A stretch of DNA of 64,000 nucleotides from Gordonia polyisoprenivorans. GTDB taxonomy: Bacteria; Actinomycetota; Actinomycetes; Mycobacteriales; Mycobacteriaceae. The notes beneath the pieces were generated by a model. The model ran no database searches. It had not been told where the DNA came from and saw nothing but the letters and a program-made list of their open reading frames with translations. Made by a program: the position numbers and the translations under genes. Shown in pieces: positions 33,424-42,319 of this stretch; the stretch's first letter is position 1, and the number at the start of each line of letters is the position of its first letter. The DNA is taken from contig NZ_CP072203.1 of assembly GCF_017654315.1 (NCBI RefSeq), positions 434,001-498,000 of the forward strand, written 5' to 3'.

Positions 33424-35085
33424 ATGGTCGACACCGCACTCCCTGACGTGTCTGGGTTGTCGACCACCCAGAAAATCGCCCTCGCCCACACGCTGATGGA
33501 CGAGTTGGCCACCGATGATTTGACCGGCCTGTCCAACGATGACCTGGTGTCGGTCGCTCAGTCCACCGAACGGTTGATCACCCGCGTCACCGTCCAAGGC
33601 GATCGGCAGATCGTCGAGTTCTCCGACCGCCATCTGGCGCGGGAGTACGGGTTCGGGTCGATCATCGACGCCATGATCGGCTTGTTGCGTGTGTCGGAAC
33701 CGTGGCGGCGGTGGAAACAACTCAAAGCGACCGCCACCTTCCACACCGTCACCGGCGAGGTTGCTGCGCCGAAATATCCGGCGTTGGCCGAGGCGATGGC
33801 CTCCGGGGCGGCCGGCCCCTCCCACGCCGCAGTCGTCATCGACGTGTTGGACCGCATACCTACGACAGTGCCGTTCGACGAAAAAATGTCGGCCGACGCC
33901 ACGATGGCCGGGTTCGCCCGCACCCACACCCCCTCCGATCTCCGGATCCTGGGGGCACGGGTGTTGGCGCACCTCGACCCCGACGGTGAGTTGACCGACG
34001 ATGCTGATCGGCAACGCCACCGCCAGATCCGCATCGGCCGTCAAGACGCCCAAAAAATGAGTGGGCTATCGGGGCAGATGACTCCCACTCTGACCGCGCA
34101 CCTCGAAGCAGTACTCGCCGCGTGGGCGGCGCCTGGAATGAACAACCCCGCCGACCCGGAGTCCCCGACCGGTAGTCGCGAGGATGCCGACCCCGACCAG
34201 GTGGCGGCTGCCGCAGCCCGCGATCACCGGGATCAGGTGCAACGCAACCACGACGCGTTGGAAGCGGTCCTACGTGCCGGACTCGATGTCGGACTCGGCC
34301 CGCACTCCCATCGCGGCCTGCCACCGCACCTGATCATCAAAACGTCGCTGTCGGAGTTGATCGCGCAAACCGGGATGGGCGTCACGGCGACCGGCACCCT
34401 CCTCCCAATCCGGGATGTGATCGCTTTGGCGGCCCACAGTCAGCCGTGGTTGGCGGTGTTCGACGACCACACCAGTCTTCCCCTGTATTTGGGTCGGGCG
34501 AGGTTAGCGAGTCAAGGGCAGCGGATCGCCCTGTTCGCCAAAGACGGCGGTGAGTACTGCTCGTTTCCCGGATGTACCCAACCCGCCGCGCACGTCGAAA
34601 TTCATCACGCCACCAAAGACCACGCGAAAGGCGGACTCACCAACATCGGTGACCTCGCCCCCGCCTGCGGCAAACACAACCGGATGGTCGGCGACAAACC
34701 CGGACAATTCACGACCGGCATCTATCGCGACGGGCCGTGGGCCGGACGATGCTGGTGGCGCACAAACACCCCCGTCGGCGCAGCCGAACCGAACCCGAAA
34801 CGCACCAACGCGCTCCCCGACGTCGGGGCCACCTACGCTGCGGCGTTGGCTCGCGTCCGGGCGGAGTTGCATCCACCACCCGACCCACCACCAAGTGGTG
34901 CCGATACCGATCTCGCCACAAGCGACGACCGGGACTCGATGCTGCCCACCAACCGAATCCGGCGCAGCCAGGTCCCGATCGGACACGGATACTACGACCT
35001 CGTCGAAATCCTCCACCCTGACCCCACGTCAGACTCGCCGGTCGAGAACCGACTCGCCCAACTCCTCGGCGACCGCGCGTTCTAG
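33424..35085 (+). CDS. DUF222 / HNH endonuclease domain protein (13E12 repeat family)
   Basis: 553 residues from the ATG at 33424, chosen because the promoter -10 box overlaps the earlier ATG and GGGGGTGA lies upstream. The long helical DUF222 region covers ~1-330. The C-terminal HNH nuclease has a zinc-type CSFPGC pair, the VEIHHATKDHAKGG active-site His pair and LAPACGKHNRMV near 378-420. The protein ends in a Pro-rich, variable tail. These genes occur in many copies in Mycobacteriales (REP13E12) and are suspected to be mobile or recombinogenic. This copy is bracketed by inverted dispersed repeats. Confidence 0.88.
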   Translation: MVDTALPDVSGLSTTQKIALAHTLMDELATDDLTGLSNDDLVSVAQSTERLITRVTVQGDRQIVEFSDRHLAREYGFGSIIDAMIGLLRVSEPWRRWKQLKATATFHTVTGEVAAPKYPALAEAMASGAAGPSHAAVVIDVLDRIPTTVPFDEKMSADATMAGFARTHTPSDLRILGARVLAHLDPDGELTDDADRQRHRQIRIGRQDAQKMSGLSGQMTPTLTAHLEAVLAAWAAPGMNNPADPESPTGSREDADPDQVAAAAARDHRDQVQRNHDALEAVLRAGLDVGLGPHSHRGLPPHLIIKTSLSELIAQTGMGVTATGTLLPIRDVIALAAHSQPWLAVFDDHTSLPLYLGRARLASQGQRIALFAKDGGEYCSFPGCTQPAAHVEIHHATKDHAKGGLTNIGDLAPACGKHNRMVGDKPGQFTTGIYRDGPWAGRCWWRTNTPVGAAEPNPKRTNALPDVGATYAAALARVRAELHPPPDPPPSGADTDLATSDDRDSMLPTNRIRRSQVPIGHGYYDLVEILHPDPTSDSPVENRLAQLLGDRAF

Positions 35086-35107
35086 ACCCGGGGCGCACTT
35101 CCGTTCG

Positions 35108-35295
35108 GGGTTGGAAACCAGCAGCGGTGCAACAGGTCTCGAGGCTCGTCGCTAACGCTCCTCGGCACCTCGACCACCGGAAGAAGGGGAACGCCGCTAT
35201 CGCTCCTCGGCACCTCGACCACCGAGGATGAGATTTCCCGGCGTCTTCTGTGATCGCCGGCGACTCCCCCTCCCGATGGTCGAGGCCTCGAGACC
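35108..35295. repeat. Dispersed repeat cluster right of the HNH gene (copy 3)
   Basis: TTGGAAACCAGCAGCGGTGC (35111-35130), GGTCTCGAGGCTCGTCGC (35135-35152), then CACCTCGACCACCG twice (35166 and 35211), and finally GATGGTCGAGGCCTCGAGACC split over 35275-35295. The first modules are the reverse complement of the 19717-19755 segment and of the left flank of the HNH gene, so the HNH gene sits between inverted copies. Confidence 0.8.
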
Positions 35296-35343
35296 GCCGA
35301 CAGCCGACATCGGAAACCCCACAGCGGTGATAGACAAGAGGAC

Positions 35344-36549
35344 ATGACCGGTCGAGAGCTGCCGAGACCGACGGCGCCGTCGCTGGCGGAGCTGCGTCGG
35401 CGCAACAGCGAGAAGTGGCGCAGCTACCCCGACGACGTGTTGCCGTTGTTCGTGGCGGAGATGGACTATCCGATCGCGCCGGTCGTGGCCAACGCCATGC
35501 GCACCCAGATCGAGACCTCCGACCTCGGGTACGCCGGCACCACCGGCAACGTGGGACCGGCGTTCTCCGGATTCGCCGAACGGCACTGGGGCTGGCAGGT
35601 CGACCCCGACGACGTGCACCTCACCACCGACGTCAGCGTGGTGATCGTCGAAGCACTCCGGGCCGCGATCTCACCCGGCGACCGCGTGATCATCACGCCA
35701 CCGGTGTACCCGCCGTTCTTCGAACTCATCCCGGAAGCCGGCGGAACACTCGTCGAGACTCCCCTCGTCGCAGACCCCGCGCGTCCCACCGGCTACCGCC
35801 TCGATCTCGACGCGATCGGCGCGGAATTCGCTGCTGGCGCGCGCGCAATCCTGCTGTGCCATCCGCACAATCCGCTCGGCCTCGTGCATCCGCGCGAGGA
35901 CCTCGTCGCCCTGGCCGAGATGGCCGACGATCACGGTGCTGTCGTCGTCAGCGACGAGATCCACGCCCCGCTGGTGCACCCGCCGGACATCACGCCGGAG
36001 GCTCCACCCTTCGTGCCGTTCCTGTCCGTCAGCGGTGCCGCTCGCAAGGTCGGCATCGCCGCCCATTCCGCGAGCAAGGCGTTCAACATCGCCGGCACCA
36101 AGTGCGCGCTCACCGTAGTCGGCAGCGACCTCATGCGCGCCGTCGTTCGACGCCAACCGCACGAGGTCGCCTTCCGGACCAGCATTCTCGGCCGTGCAGC
36201 CTCCGCGGCCGCCTACACCCACGGCGACGACTACCTCGCAGCGACGCACAACACCATCGGCGACAGCCTCGACCTGCTGGAGCAGCTTCTCGCGCAACAT
36301 CTTCCACAGGTCCGCTACACCCGACCGCACGCGTCCTACCTCGCCTGGCTCGACTTCGGCGACACCGGCCTCGGGGACGACCCGGCCGAACCGATCCTCG
36401 ACGAAGGGCGCGTCGCCCTCCACCGGGGTCCCGCCTTCGGCGATCAGGGCAACGGATTCGCGCGAATCAACGTCGCGTGCTCACCCGAGGTACTGACCGA
36501 AGCGATCGAACGGATTGCGCGCGTCGTCGACGCTCACGGCCAGAACTAG
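35344..36549 (+). CDS. MalY/PatB-type PLP-dependent C-S lyase / aminotransferase
   Basis: 401 residues. Fold-type I features: LRRRNSEKWRSYPDDVLPLFVAEMDYPIAP (the MalY/PatB start, with the family's W-x-x-Y-x-D and AEMD), LCHPHNPLGLVHPREDL (PLP Asn region), VVVSDEIHAPLVHP (PLP Asp), and HSASKAFNIAGTK with the Schiff-base Lys245. It cleaves cystathionine or cysteine conjugates to a thiol, pyruvate and ammonia, and may act in sulfur recycling. The stop lies 3 bp from the convergent methyltransferase stop. Confidence 0.9.
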   Translation: MTGRELPRPTAPSLAELRRRNSEKWRSYPDDVLPLFVAEMDYPIAPVVANAMRTQIETSDLGYAGTTGNVGPAFSGFAERHWGWQVDPDDVHLTTDVSVVIVEALRAAISPGDRVIITPPVYPPFFELIPEAGGTLVETPLVADPARPTGYRLDLDAIGAEFAAGARAILLCHPHNPLGLVHPREDLVALAEMADDHGAVVVSDEIHAPLVHPPDITPEAPPFVPFLSVSGAARKVGIAAHSASKAFNIAGTKCALTVVGSDLMRAVVRRQPHEVAFRTSILGRAASAAAYTHGDDYLAATHNTIGDSLDLLEQLLAQHLPQVRYTRPHASYLAWLDFGDTGLGDDPAEPILDEGRVALHRGPAFGDQGNGFARINVACSPEVLTEAIERIARVVDAHGQN

Positions 36550-36552
36550 CAC

Positions 36553-37155
36553 CTACGTGCGCCGCACCCGCAGCACCACATCGTTGATGTGGTGACCGCC
36601 GCCGGCAGGGCGCCCCCGTTCACGGATCTCGTGCGTGATCACCTGCCAACCGTCGCCCAGCATCTCGGCGATGTCGTCGGGCTGAACGTAGTCGGCCGGA
36701 TCGAAGCCGTGGGCTCGCACACCCTCGGGGGCGTGTGCCACCACCAGCAGCGTTCCGCCTGGTCCGACCGCATCGATGAGCTTGCGCGCCACCGCCACAT
36801 CGGCCGCTGCAATCGGAAAGTAGTGGGCGGTGACCAGTGCGAAATCGCGACCCGGGACATCGTCGGCGACGAGATCGGCCTGCAGCCAGGTGATCGCCGC
36901 ACGCGTATCGATCTCCCGCGCGCGGTCGACGGCGACCTGGGAGATGTCGAGCGCCGTGACCTGCCAGCCGTGGTCGGCGAGCCACCGGGCGTCTGCTCCC
37001 TCACCGGAACCCACCTCCAGCGCGGTACCCGGCGTCAGGTCCGAAACCTCGATCGGTAGTGCGGGATTGACGTCGCTCGTCCACAACCTGTCGGTATCGC
37101 GATACCGCGCATCCCATTCGTCCGCGGTGTGGGGATTGCGGTCTGTAGTGCTCAT
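36553..37155 (-). CDS. Class I SAM-dependent methyltransferase
   Basis: 200 residues from the ATG at 37155. It starts with HTADEWDARYRDTDRLWTSDVNPAL, typical of tellurite/thiopurine-type and UbiE-like small methyltransferases. Motif I is ALEVGSGEGADARWLADHG (~45-63), motif II VTALDISQVAVDRAREI, then ADLVADDVPGRDFALVTAHYF and PGGTLLVVAH. The N-terminal W-D-x-R-Y pattern suits the TehB/TPMT-like group, so the substrate may be small and thiol- or metalloid-like, but this is not certain. Divergent from the LLM gene. Confidence 0.85.
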   Translation of the reverse strand: MSTTDRNPHTADEWDARYRDTDRLWTSDVNPALPIEVSDLTPGTALEVGSGEGADARWLADHGWQVTALDISQVAVDRAREIDTRAAITWLQADLVADDVPGRDFALVTAHYFPIAAADVAVARKLIDAVGPGGTLLVVAHAPEGVRAHGFDPADYVQPDDIAEMLGDGWQVITHEIRERGRPAGGGHHINDVVLRVRRT

Positions 37156-37293
37156 GCCTCGACTCTGGCACGACCGCACCCGAACGTCGACGCCCCTTGC
37201 CCCAGCGGCAAGAAGTGGCGCCCAGGGCGACGAAGTGAACCACTGAGAACCGGGGGGTGCGCACACCCGGCCCGTGGGGGCAGACTGGGACCC

Positions 37294-38076
37294 ATGGCAT
37301 TCCCCATTCGCATCGGTGTCCAGATCCAGCCCCAGCACGCTCCCGACTATTCCCTCATCCGCGACGCGGTCCTGCGCGCCGAGGATGCCGGCGTCGACGT
37401 CATCTTCAACTGGGATCACTTTTATCCGCTCTACGGCGATCCCGAGGGCGCCCACTTCGAGTGCTGGACGATGCTCGGCGCCTGGGCCGAGCAGACCGAG
37501 CGCGTGGAGATCGGCGCGCTGGTCACCTGCAACTCCTACCGCAACCCTGAACTGCTCGCCGACATGGCACGCACCGTCGACCACATCTCCGGCGGCCGGC
37601 TGATCCTCGGGATCGGCGCCGGCTGGTTCCAGAAGGACTACGACGAATACGGCTACGAGTTCGGGACCGCGGGTTCGCGACTCGCCGACCTGGCAGAGGC
37701 GTTGCCGCGTATCGACTCGCGGCTGAAGAAGCTCAATCCGGCACCCACCCGCCATATTCCGGTGCTAATCGGCGGCAGCGGCGAGCGCAAGACGCTGCCC
37801 CTCGTCGCGCAGTACGGCGACGCGTGGCACGGCTTCAACGACGTCGAGACCTACCGCCACAAGTCCACCGTGCTCGCCGAGCACTGCGCCGCCGCCGGCC
37901 GCGACCCAGAGACCATCGAGCGGTCCGCGGGCGTGCAATACAAGGACGACGTCGATGCCCTGCTCCGCGACGCCGACGCCATCAGCGCCGAAGGCGTGAC
38001 CCTGCTGACTGTGGGCATCACCGGCCCCGACTACGACATGACCGCCGTCGAGGCACTGTGCCGCTGGCGCGGATGA
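37294..38076 (+). CDS. LLM-class F420-dependent oxidoreductase
   Basis: 260 residues from the ATG at 37294. It has a luciferase-like TIM-barrel: IRIGVQIQPQHAPDYSLIRDAVLRAEDAGVDVIFNWDHFYP (strand 1-2), VEIGALVTCNSYRNPELLADMARTVDHISGGRLILGIGAGWFQKDYDEYG (the actinobacterial F420 signature), and IPVLIGGSGERKTLPLVAQYGDAWH. These enzymes use the deazaflavin F420 to reduce or oxidise varied substrates. The DUF1295 gene follows 9 bp later and is probably co-transcribed. Confidence 0.92.
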   Translation: MAFPIRIGVQIQPQHAPDYSLIRDAVLRAEDAGVDVIFNWDHFYPLYGDPEGAHFECWTMLGAWAEQTERVEIGALVTCNSYRNPELLADMARTVDHISGGRLILGIGAGWFQKDYDEYGYEFGTAGSRLADLAEALPRIDSRLKKLNPAPTRHIPVLIGGSGERKTLPLVAQYGDAWHGFNDVETYRHKSTVLAEHCAAAGRDPETIERSAGVQYKDDVDALLRDADAISAEGVTLLTVGITGPDYDMTAVEALCRWRG

Positions 38077-38085
38077 GCTGACGCC

Positions 38086-38904
38086 ATGTCGGTGCTGTGG
38101 GTCGTCGGAATAGTCGCGGCAGTCGTCTGTACAGGATGCTGGGTGGCGTCGCTGATCACCGGCGACACCTCGTGGGTGGATCGGATCTGGTCGATCACCC
38201 CGGTGGTCTACATGTGGATCTTCTGCGGCGCAGCCGGTTTCGACGACCCACGGCTGTGGGTGATGACGGTACTGGTCACCGCGTGGGGCGCACGATTGAC
38301 GTTCAACTTCGCCCGACGCGGTGGCTACACCGGCATGGAGGACTACCGATGGCAGATCCTCCGATCGAAGATGAGCGGATGGCAATTCGCCCTGTTCAAC
38401 CTGTTCTTCATCGTCATCTACCAGAACCTGCTGCTGGTGCTGATCTCCCTGCCGGGTTACACCGCGCTGCGCCATCCCGGCGGTTTCGGTGTGCTCGACG
38501 TGATCCTCACCCTGCTGTTCGTGGCGTTCCTCGCCGGTGAAACCGTTGCCGATCAGCAGCAATGGGAGTTCCACCGGCGCAAAGCGGAGACGCTGGCGCA
38601 GGGCGCCACGCCGCCGTCGCGCTTCCTCACCGAGGGCCTGTTCCGCTACTGCCGTCACCCCAACTACTTCTGCGAACAGGCGCAGTGGTGGATGATCTTC
38701 GCGTTCGGCGCGACGGCCGCTGGCTCGGTGCTGCAGCCGACCATCCTCGGCGCCGTGCTCCTGACCCTGTTGTTCGTCGGGTCGACGAAGTTCACCGAGT
38801 CAATCACCCTGGGCAAGTACCCGGAGTACGCCGACTATCAGCGCCGCACGGCCGGCTTCGTGCCGATGCCACCGCGGCACCGCACGCTCGGCGCCACGTC
38901 GTGA
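38086..38904 (+). CDS. DUF1295 / steroid 5-alpha-reductase-like membrane protein
   Basis: 272 residues with ~7 membrane helices. Signature segments are DTSWVDRIWSITPVVY near the N-terminus and FLTEGLFRYCRHPNYFCEQAQWWMIFAFG near 180-208, where RYCRHPNYF is the conserved NADPH/lipid-binding region shared with 5-alpha-reductases and isoprenyl-Cys methyltransferases. It lies 9 bp after the F420-type LLM gene, hinting at a shared redox or lipid role. The substrate is unknown. Confidence 0.9.
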   Translation: MSVLWVVGIVAAVVCTGCWVASLITGDTSWVDRIWSITPVVYMWIFCGAAGFDDPRLWVMTVLVTAWGARLTFNFARRGGYTGMEDYRWQILRSKMSGWQFALFNLFFIVIYQNLLLVLISLPGYTALRHPGGFGVLDVILTLLFVAFLAGETVADQQQWEFHRRKAETLAQGATPPSRFLTEGLFRYCRHPNYFCEQAQWWMIFAFGATAAGSVLQPTILGAVLLTLLFVGSTKFTESITLGKYPEYADYQRRTAGFVPMPPRHRTLGATS

Positions 38905-38943
38905 CGCCGAGCGCTGGGCTCATCCTTCGGGCGCAATGGGCAC

Positions 38944-40299
38944 TCACCCCTTGAACGCCGGATCGAGCGAGACCTGGTCGGAGTCCGAGTCGTAGTCGAA
39001 CATCTCCCCGTAGCGTCCCCAGTCCACGGCGATCGCGAACTGCCGTTCGGCGTCGGCGGTGCCGAAGCCGCGGCTGAGCAGGTCGAGGAAGAACCCGGCC
39101 CGCAATCTGCCGTCGGCACTGCTGCGCAGGGCGCGGATGATGGTGCGTACCAACGGCGCCCGCGTGCTGGCCTGGGTGGCGAAGATCTCCTTGCTGTCCT
39201 GGATGCTGGCGCCGTCGAACCGCGTGCCGACGTCGGTGATGTGCAGGTCACCGTCCCGGGCCTCCATCAGGCCGAGCAGCACCGCGGCGTCGACGAGCGG
39301 GAGGAGGTCGTCGATCTCGAAGTTGAGGGTGGTGGCGAGGTCGGGCAGATCGGCGTCACCACCTTGCGCGACGAGGATCTCGATGAGTCCGGCGATCCCG
39401 CCGACCGACGCGGCGGGCAGCGGCCGGTTCACCGGGGTCGCCTCGACGGCAACGGCATTCGGCTCGGTCACCGGAACCGACCCGTTGGGGTCGAACCGCC
39501 CGGTGAGCACCCCGTACAGCTCGTCGACCAACGACACGAACTGCGGCGACTCCCGATCCCGGGGCCGGGGCATCGGCACTCGTGCCTCGTGGATGATGCG
39601 GCCGGGCTTGGAACCGAGGACGACGACGCGGTCGGCGAGCAGCACCGCTTCCTCGATGTTGTGGGTCACGATGCAGATGCTCTTGGTCGGGAAGTCCGAT
39701 CCGGTCCACAGATCGATCAACTCGTTGCGCAGGTTCTCCGCGGTCAGCACGTCGAGGGCGGAGAACGGCTCGTCCATCAGCAGTAGGTCCGGCTGCAGTA
39801 CGAGCGCCCGCGCGAATCCGACGCGTTGCCGCATGCCACCGGAAAGCTCACGCGGGTAGGCGGATTCGAAGCCGTCGAGTCCGATGGTGTCGATGGCGAC
39901 CAAGGCCCGCCGGCGCCGCTCGTCGGGGCTCACACCGAGCGCGGCCAGCCCGAGCTCGACGTTGGCCTGCACCGTCAGCCACGGCATCAGCGCGAACGAC
40001 TGGAAAACCATGGCCGTCGACGCGTTGGCCCCCGACAACTCCTTGCCGTTGGCGAGTACCGATCCGGTGCTGGCCGGGATCAGCCCGGCGATGATACGCA
40101 GCAGCGTCGACTTACCCGAGCCGGAACGTCCGAGCAGTGCGACGATCTCACCCGGTTCGATACGGAGGTCGATGCCGTCGAGCACGGTCAGCACGTCGCC
40201 GCGCGGGCCGTCGAAACTCTTGGTCAGTCCGCTGATCTCGATCAGGGGCGCGGGCACGGTGCCACCTCGGGTCTTCTCGTCGGTGATGGTGACGGTCAT
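38944..40299 (-). CDS. ABC transporter ATPase (nitrate/sulfonate/bicarbonate type) with C-terminal domain
   Basis: 451 residues from the ATG at 40299 (GAGGAA upstream). Walker A is GRSGSGKST at 58-66. The signature LSGGMRQRVGFARAL lies near 155, Walker B LLLMDEPFSALD near 173, and the switch His in IVTHNIEEA. The extra ~150 residues are an 'AAA-associated C-terminal' domain with a winged-helix-like fold, seen in NrtC/SsuB-like actinobacterial importers. It is paired with the fused permease 25 bp upstream. No periplasmic binding protein gene is adjacent. Confidence 0.92.
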   Translation of the reverse strand: MTVTITDEKTRGGTVPAPLIEISGLTKSFDGPRGDVLTVLDGIDLRIEPGEIVALLGRSGSGKSTLLRIIAGLIPASTGSVLANGKELSGANASTAMVFQSFALMPWLTVQANVELGLAALGVSPDERRRRALVAIDTIGLDGFESAYPRELSGGMRQRVGFARALVLQPDLLLMDEPFSALDVLTAENLRNELIDLWTGSDFPTKSICIVTHNIEEAVLLADRVVVLGSKPGRIIHEARVPMPRPRDRESPQFVSLVDELYGVLTGRFDPNGSVPVTEPNAVAVEATPVNRPLPAASVGGIAGLIEILVAQGGDADLPDLATTLNFEIDDLLPLVDAAVLLGLMEARDGDLHITDVGTRFDGASIQDSKEIFATQASTRAPLVRTIIRALRSSADGRLRAGFFLDLLSRGFGTADAERQFAIAVDWGRYGEMFDYDSDSDQVSLDPAFKG

Positions 40300-40324
40300 G
40301 GGAATTCCTCTTTCGCAAGCAGTT

Positions 40325-42088
40325 TCACAGTGAGTAGCGGCGCTCGGCAAGGGCATAGAGCCGGCGCCAGAAGGCGGCGTTGGTGGCGACGACGAACAGA
40401 CACATCACGACGATGCCCAGCAACAGCAGCGCGGTGTGTCCCGGCGCCGACGACGCGGTCTGTTCGGCGATGTAGTTGCCCAGCCCGTAGGCATGGTGGT
40501 CGGTGCCGTTGTAACTGACGAATTCGGCGACGATGGAGGCGTTCCACGCCCCGCCGGCCGCGGTGATGCCGCCGGTGACGAAACTGGCGAAGATGCCCGG
40601 CAGCAACACATATCGCCAACGCAACACCCGGGTCAGCCGCATGTCACGGGACGCCTCGAGCAGATCGTTGGGGATCGCGCCCGCCCCGGCGATCACGTTG
40701 AACAGGATGTACCACTGCGTGCCGAGGGCCATCAGGACGATGCCGCCGATGTTCAGCGGAATGTGCCAGGCGATGAACACGGCCATCACCATGGGGAACA
40801 AGAAGTTCGCCGGGAAGCTGGCACACACCTGCACCACCGGCTGCAGCATCCGGGTCAGCCTGGGGTTGAGTCCGATGATCACACCGATCGGCACCCAGAT
40901 CGCGCTGGCGACGATCATCAGCACCACCACGCGCGCCATGGTCGCCAGACCCATGGCGAACACGCTGCCGACGGTGCTGAGATCAGCCCAGGCCGCGATC
41001 GATTCGACCACCCGCCACGTCGTGTAGACCAGGACCGCGAGCACCGCGACGACGAAGATGACGTCACCGGTGCGGCGGCGGGTCACGGTGGTCGTGGTCA
41101 CCGGTTGCGTGCGGCCACCGAGGAAACCGCAAACCCGATCGAGGAACGCGGACACCGGCGCGAACACGATGCCCGCGGCCCGGCCGGCGTTCGATCGGCG
41201 CAGCAGCGAGAGCATCACCGACTTGGGTTCCACGCCCGATGCCGAGTTCTCGATGCGGAACCGCTCGACCCAGGCGGTCAGCGGGCTCCAGAACACCGCG
41301 TTGAGGGCGACGACGACGATCACCATCGTCAGGATCGCCCACCAGATCCGGGACAGCTGACCGGCATCCGACGCCGAGGCGACATAGGCGCCGATCCCCG
41401 GCAGCGCGTAGGACTTGCCGCCGACGGTGACCGCCTCCGACGCGGTGAGGAAGAACCACGCACCACCGAAGCTCATCATCGCGTTCCACACCATCGGGAT
41501 CAGGCCGCTGGGCACGTCGAGCCGCCAGAATCGTTGCCAGCGAGTCATTCTCAGGTTCACCGCGGCCTCGGTGAGATCGCGGGGCTGGCTGACGAGCGAC
41601 TGGTAGAACGCGAACGTGATGTTCCAGGCCATCGAGGTGAAGATCGCGAAGATCGACGCGCACTCCAGGCCGAGCTCCGATCCGGGGAACAGGGCGACGA
41701 AGAACGTCACGGTCACCGACAGGAAGCCGAGGATCGGAACCGATTGCAGGATATCGAGAATCGGCAACAGCACCGTCCGCGCGCGCCGCGACCGGGCCGC
41801 CAGCGTCGCGTACACGAGGGTGAACACGATCGACAGCCCCAGGCCGATGAACATCCGGAGAAGCGAACGTGCCGCGTAGTAGGGAAGTTTCGCGGGATCG
41901 GTGTCGATCGACGAAGGGGCACCGGCCAAGTCGGCGGGTGCGCCCATGGCGTGGGCCAGGGTGATGATGCACCAGATCAGGGCCGCGGCCCCGACGAGTA
42001 CCAGGATGTCGGCGGGCCAGGCGCGCGGACGCACCCGCTCGGGGCGCCCGGCGGTCGGCGGCGCACCCCGACGCAATACTGTGGTCAT
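40325..42088 (-). CDS. ABC transporter permease, two fused BPD domains
   Basis: 587 residues with ~12 membrane helices in two homologous halves. Each half has an EAA loop: EAAVNLRMTRWQRFWRLDVPSGLIP in the first and EASRDMRLTRVLRWRYVLLPGIFAS in the second, so one polypeptide supplies both transmembrane subunits. The relatives are importers of oxyanions (nitrate, sulfonate, bicarbonate). The operon has only permease and ATPase; the binding protein must lie elsewhere or be absent. The 574 bp before the start hold a leader ORF and hairpins. Confidence 0.92.
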   Translation of the reverse strand: MTTVLRRGAPPTAGRPERVRPRAWPADILVLVGAAALIWCIITLAHAMGAPADLAGAPSSIDTDPAKLPYYAARSLLRMFIGLGLSIVFTLVYATLAARSRRARTVLLPILDILQSVPILGFLSVTVTFFVALFPGSELGLECASIFAIFTSMAWNITFAFYQSLVSQPRDLTEAAVNLRMTRWQRFWRLDVPSGLIPMVWNAMMSFGGAWFFLTASEAVTVGGKSYALPGIGAYVASASDAGQLSRIWWAILTMVIVVVALNAVFWSPLTAWVERFRIENSASGVEPKSVMLSLLRRSNAGRAAGIVFAPVSAFLDRVCGFLGGRTQPVTTTTVTRRRTGDVIFVVAVLAVLVYTTWRVVESIAAWADLSTVGSVFAMGLATMARVVVLMIVASAIWVPIGVIIGLNPRLTRMLQPVVQVCASFPANFLFPMVMAVFIAWHIPLNIGGIVLMALGTQWYILFNVIAGAGAIPNDLLEASRDMRLTRVLRWRYVLLPGIFASFVTGGITAAGGAWNASIVAEFVSYNGTDHHAYGLGNYIAEQTASSAPGHTALLLLGIVVMCLFVVATNAAFWRRLYALAERRYSL

Positions 42089-42270
42089 GTCTGAAAGCCT
42101 TTCGCGGACAGTGTCATTGGCGGGCCAGTGCCGTTGGCACAGTGGACTCCTCGGGCGTCAGCCACCCGATGGCACAGCAGTGAACGGCCGCGTCGGATCG
42201 GTCGTGCGGCTACGCGGGCACGACAACGAACCGGCGGGCAGCCGGAAGAGTCAGTTGATCAATGGGGGGT

Positions 42271-42295
42271 GGTACCCGTGTCAGCGCCGGGTACC
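42271..42295. promoter_or_regulatory. Hairpin at the end of a putative leader ORF
   Basis: GGTACCCG (42271-42278), a 9-base loop, CGGGTACC (42288-42295): a perfect 8-bp stem. On the minus strand it overlaps the last codons and stop of the 12-residue leader ORF, 183 bp before the permease start. It could take part in attenuation or translational coupling. Confidence 0.45.
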
Positions 42296-42319
42296 GGATA
42301 TAGACGGGCCGTCACTCAT
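42281..42319 (-). CDS. Putative 12-residue leader peptide upstream of the ABC genes
   Basis: The minus-strand ATG at 42319 is preceded by a near-perfect AGGAGGT at good spacing and encodes MSDGPSISGTRR and a TGA. The stop falls in the loop of the 42271-42295 hairpin. So strong a ribosome site in front of so short a frame, in an otherwise empty 574-bp leader, suggests a regulatory uORF. No residue is strongly enriched to point to the sensed amino acid. It could also be a relic or chance. Confidence 0.4.
   Translation of the reverse strand: MSDGPSISGTRR

Noticed and set aside
37196..37212. Hairpin CTTGCC-CCAGC-GGCAAG in the divergent methyltransferase/LLM gap as an operator
   Set aside because: Arms of six GC-rich bases arise easily by chance in this composition, and no second copy was found.
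40436..42094. 552-codon plus-strand frame opposite the ABC permease
   Set aside because: Highly charged His/Asp/Arg shadow of a hydrophobic gene; no motif.
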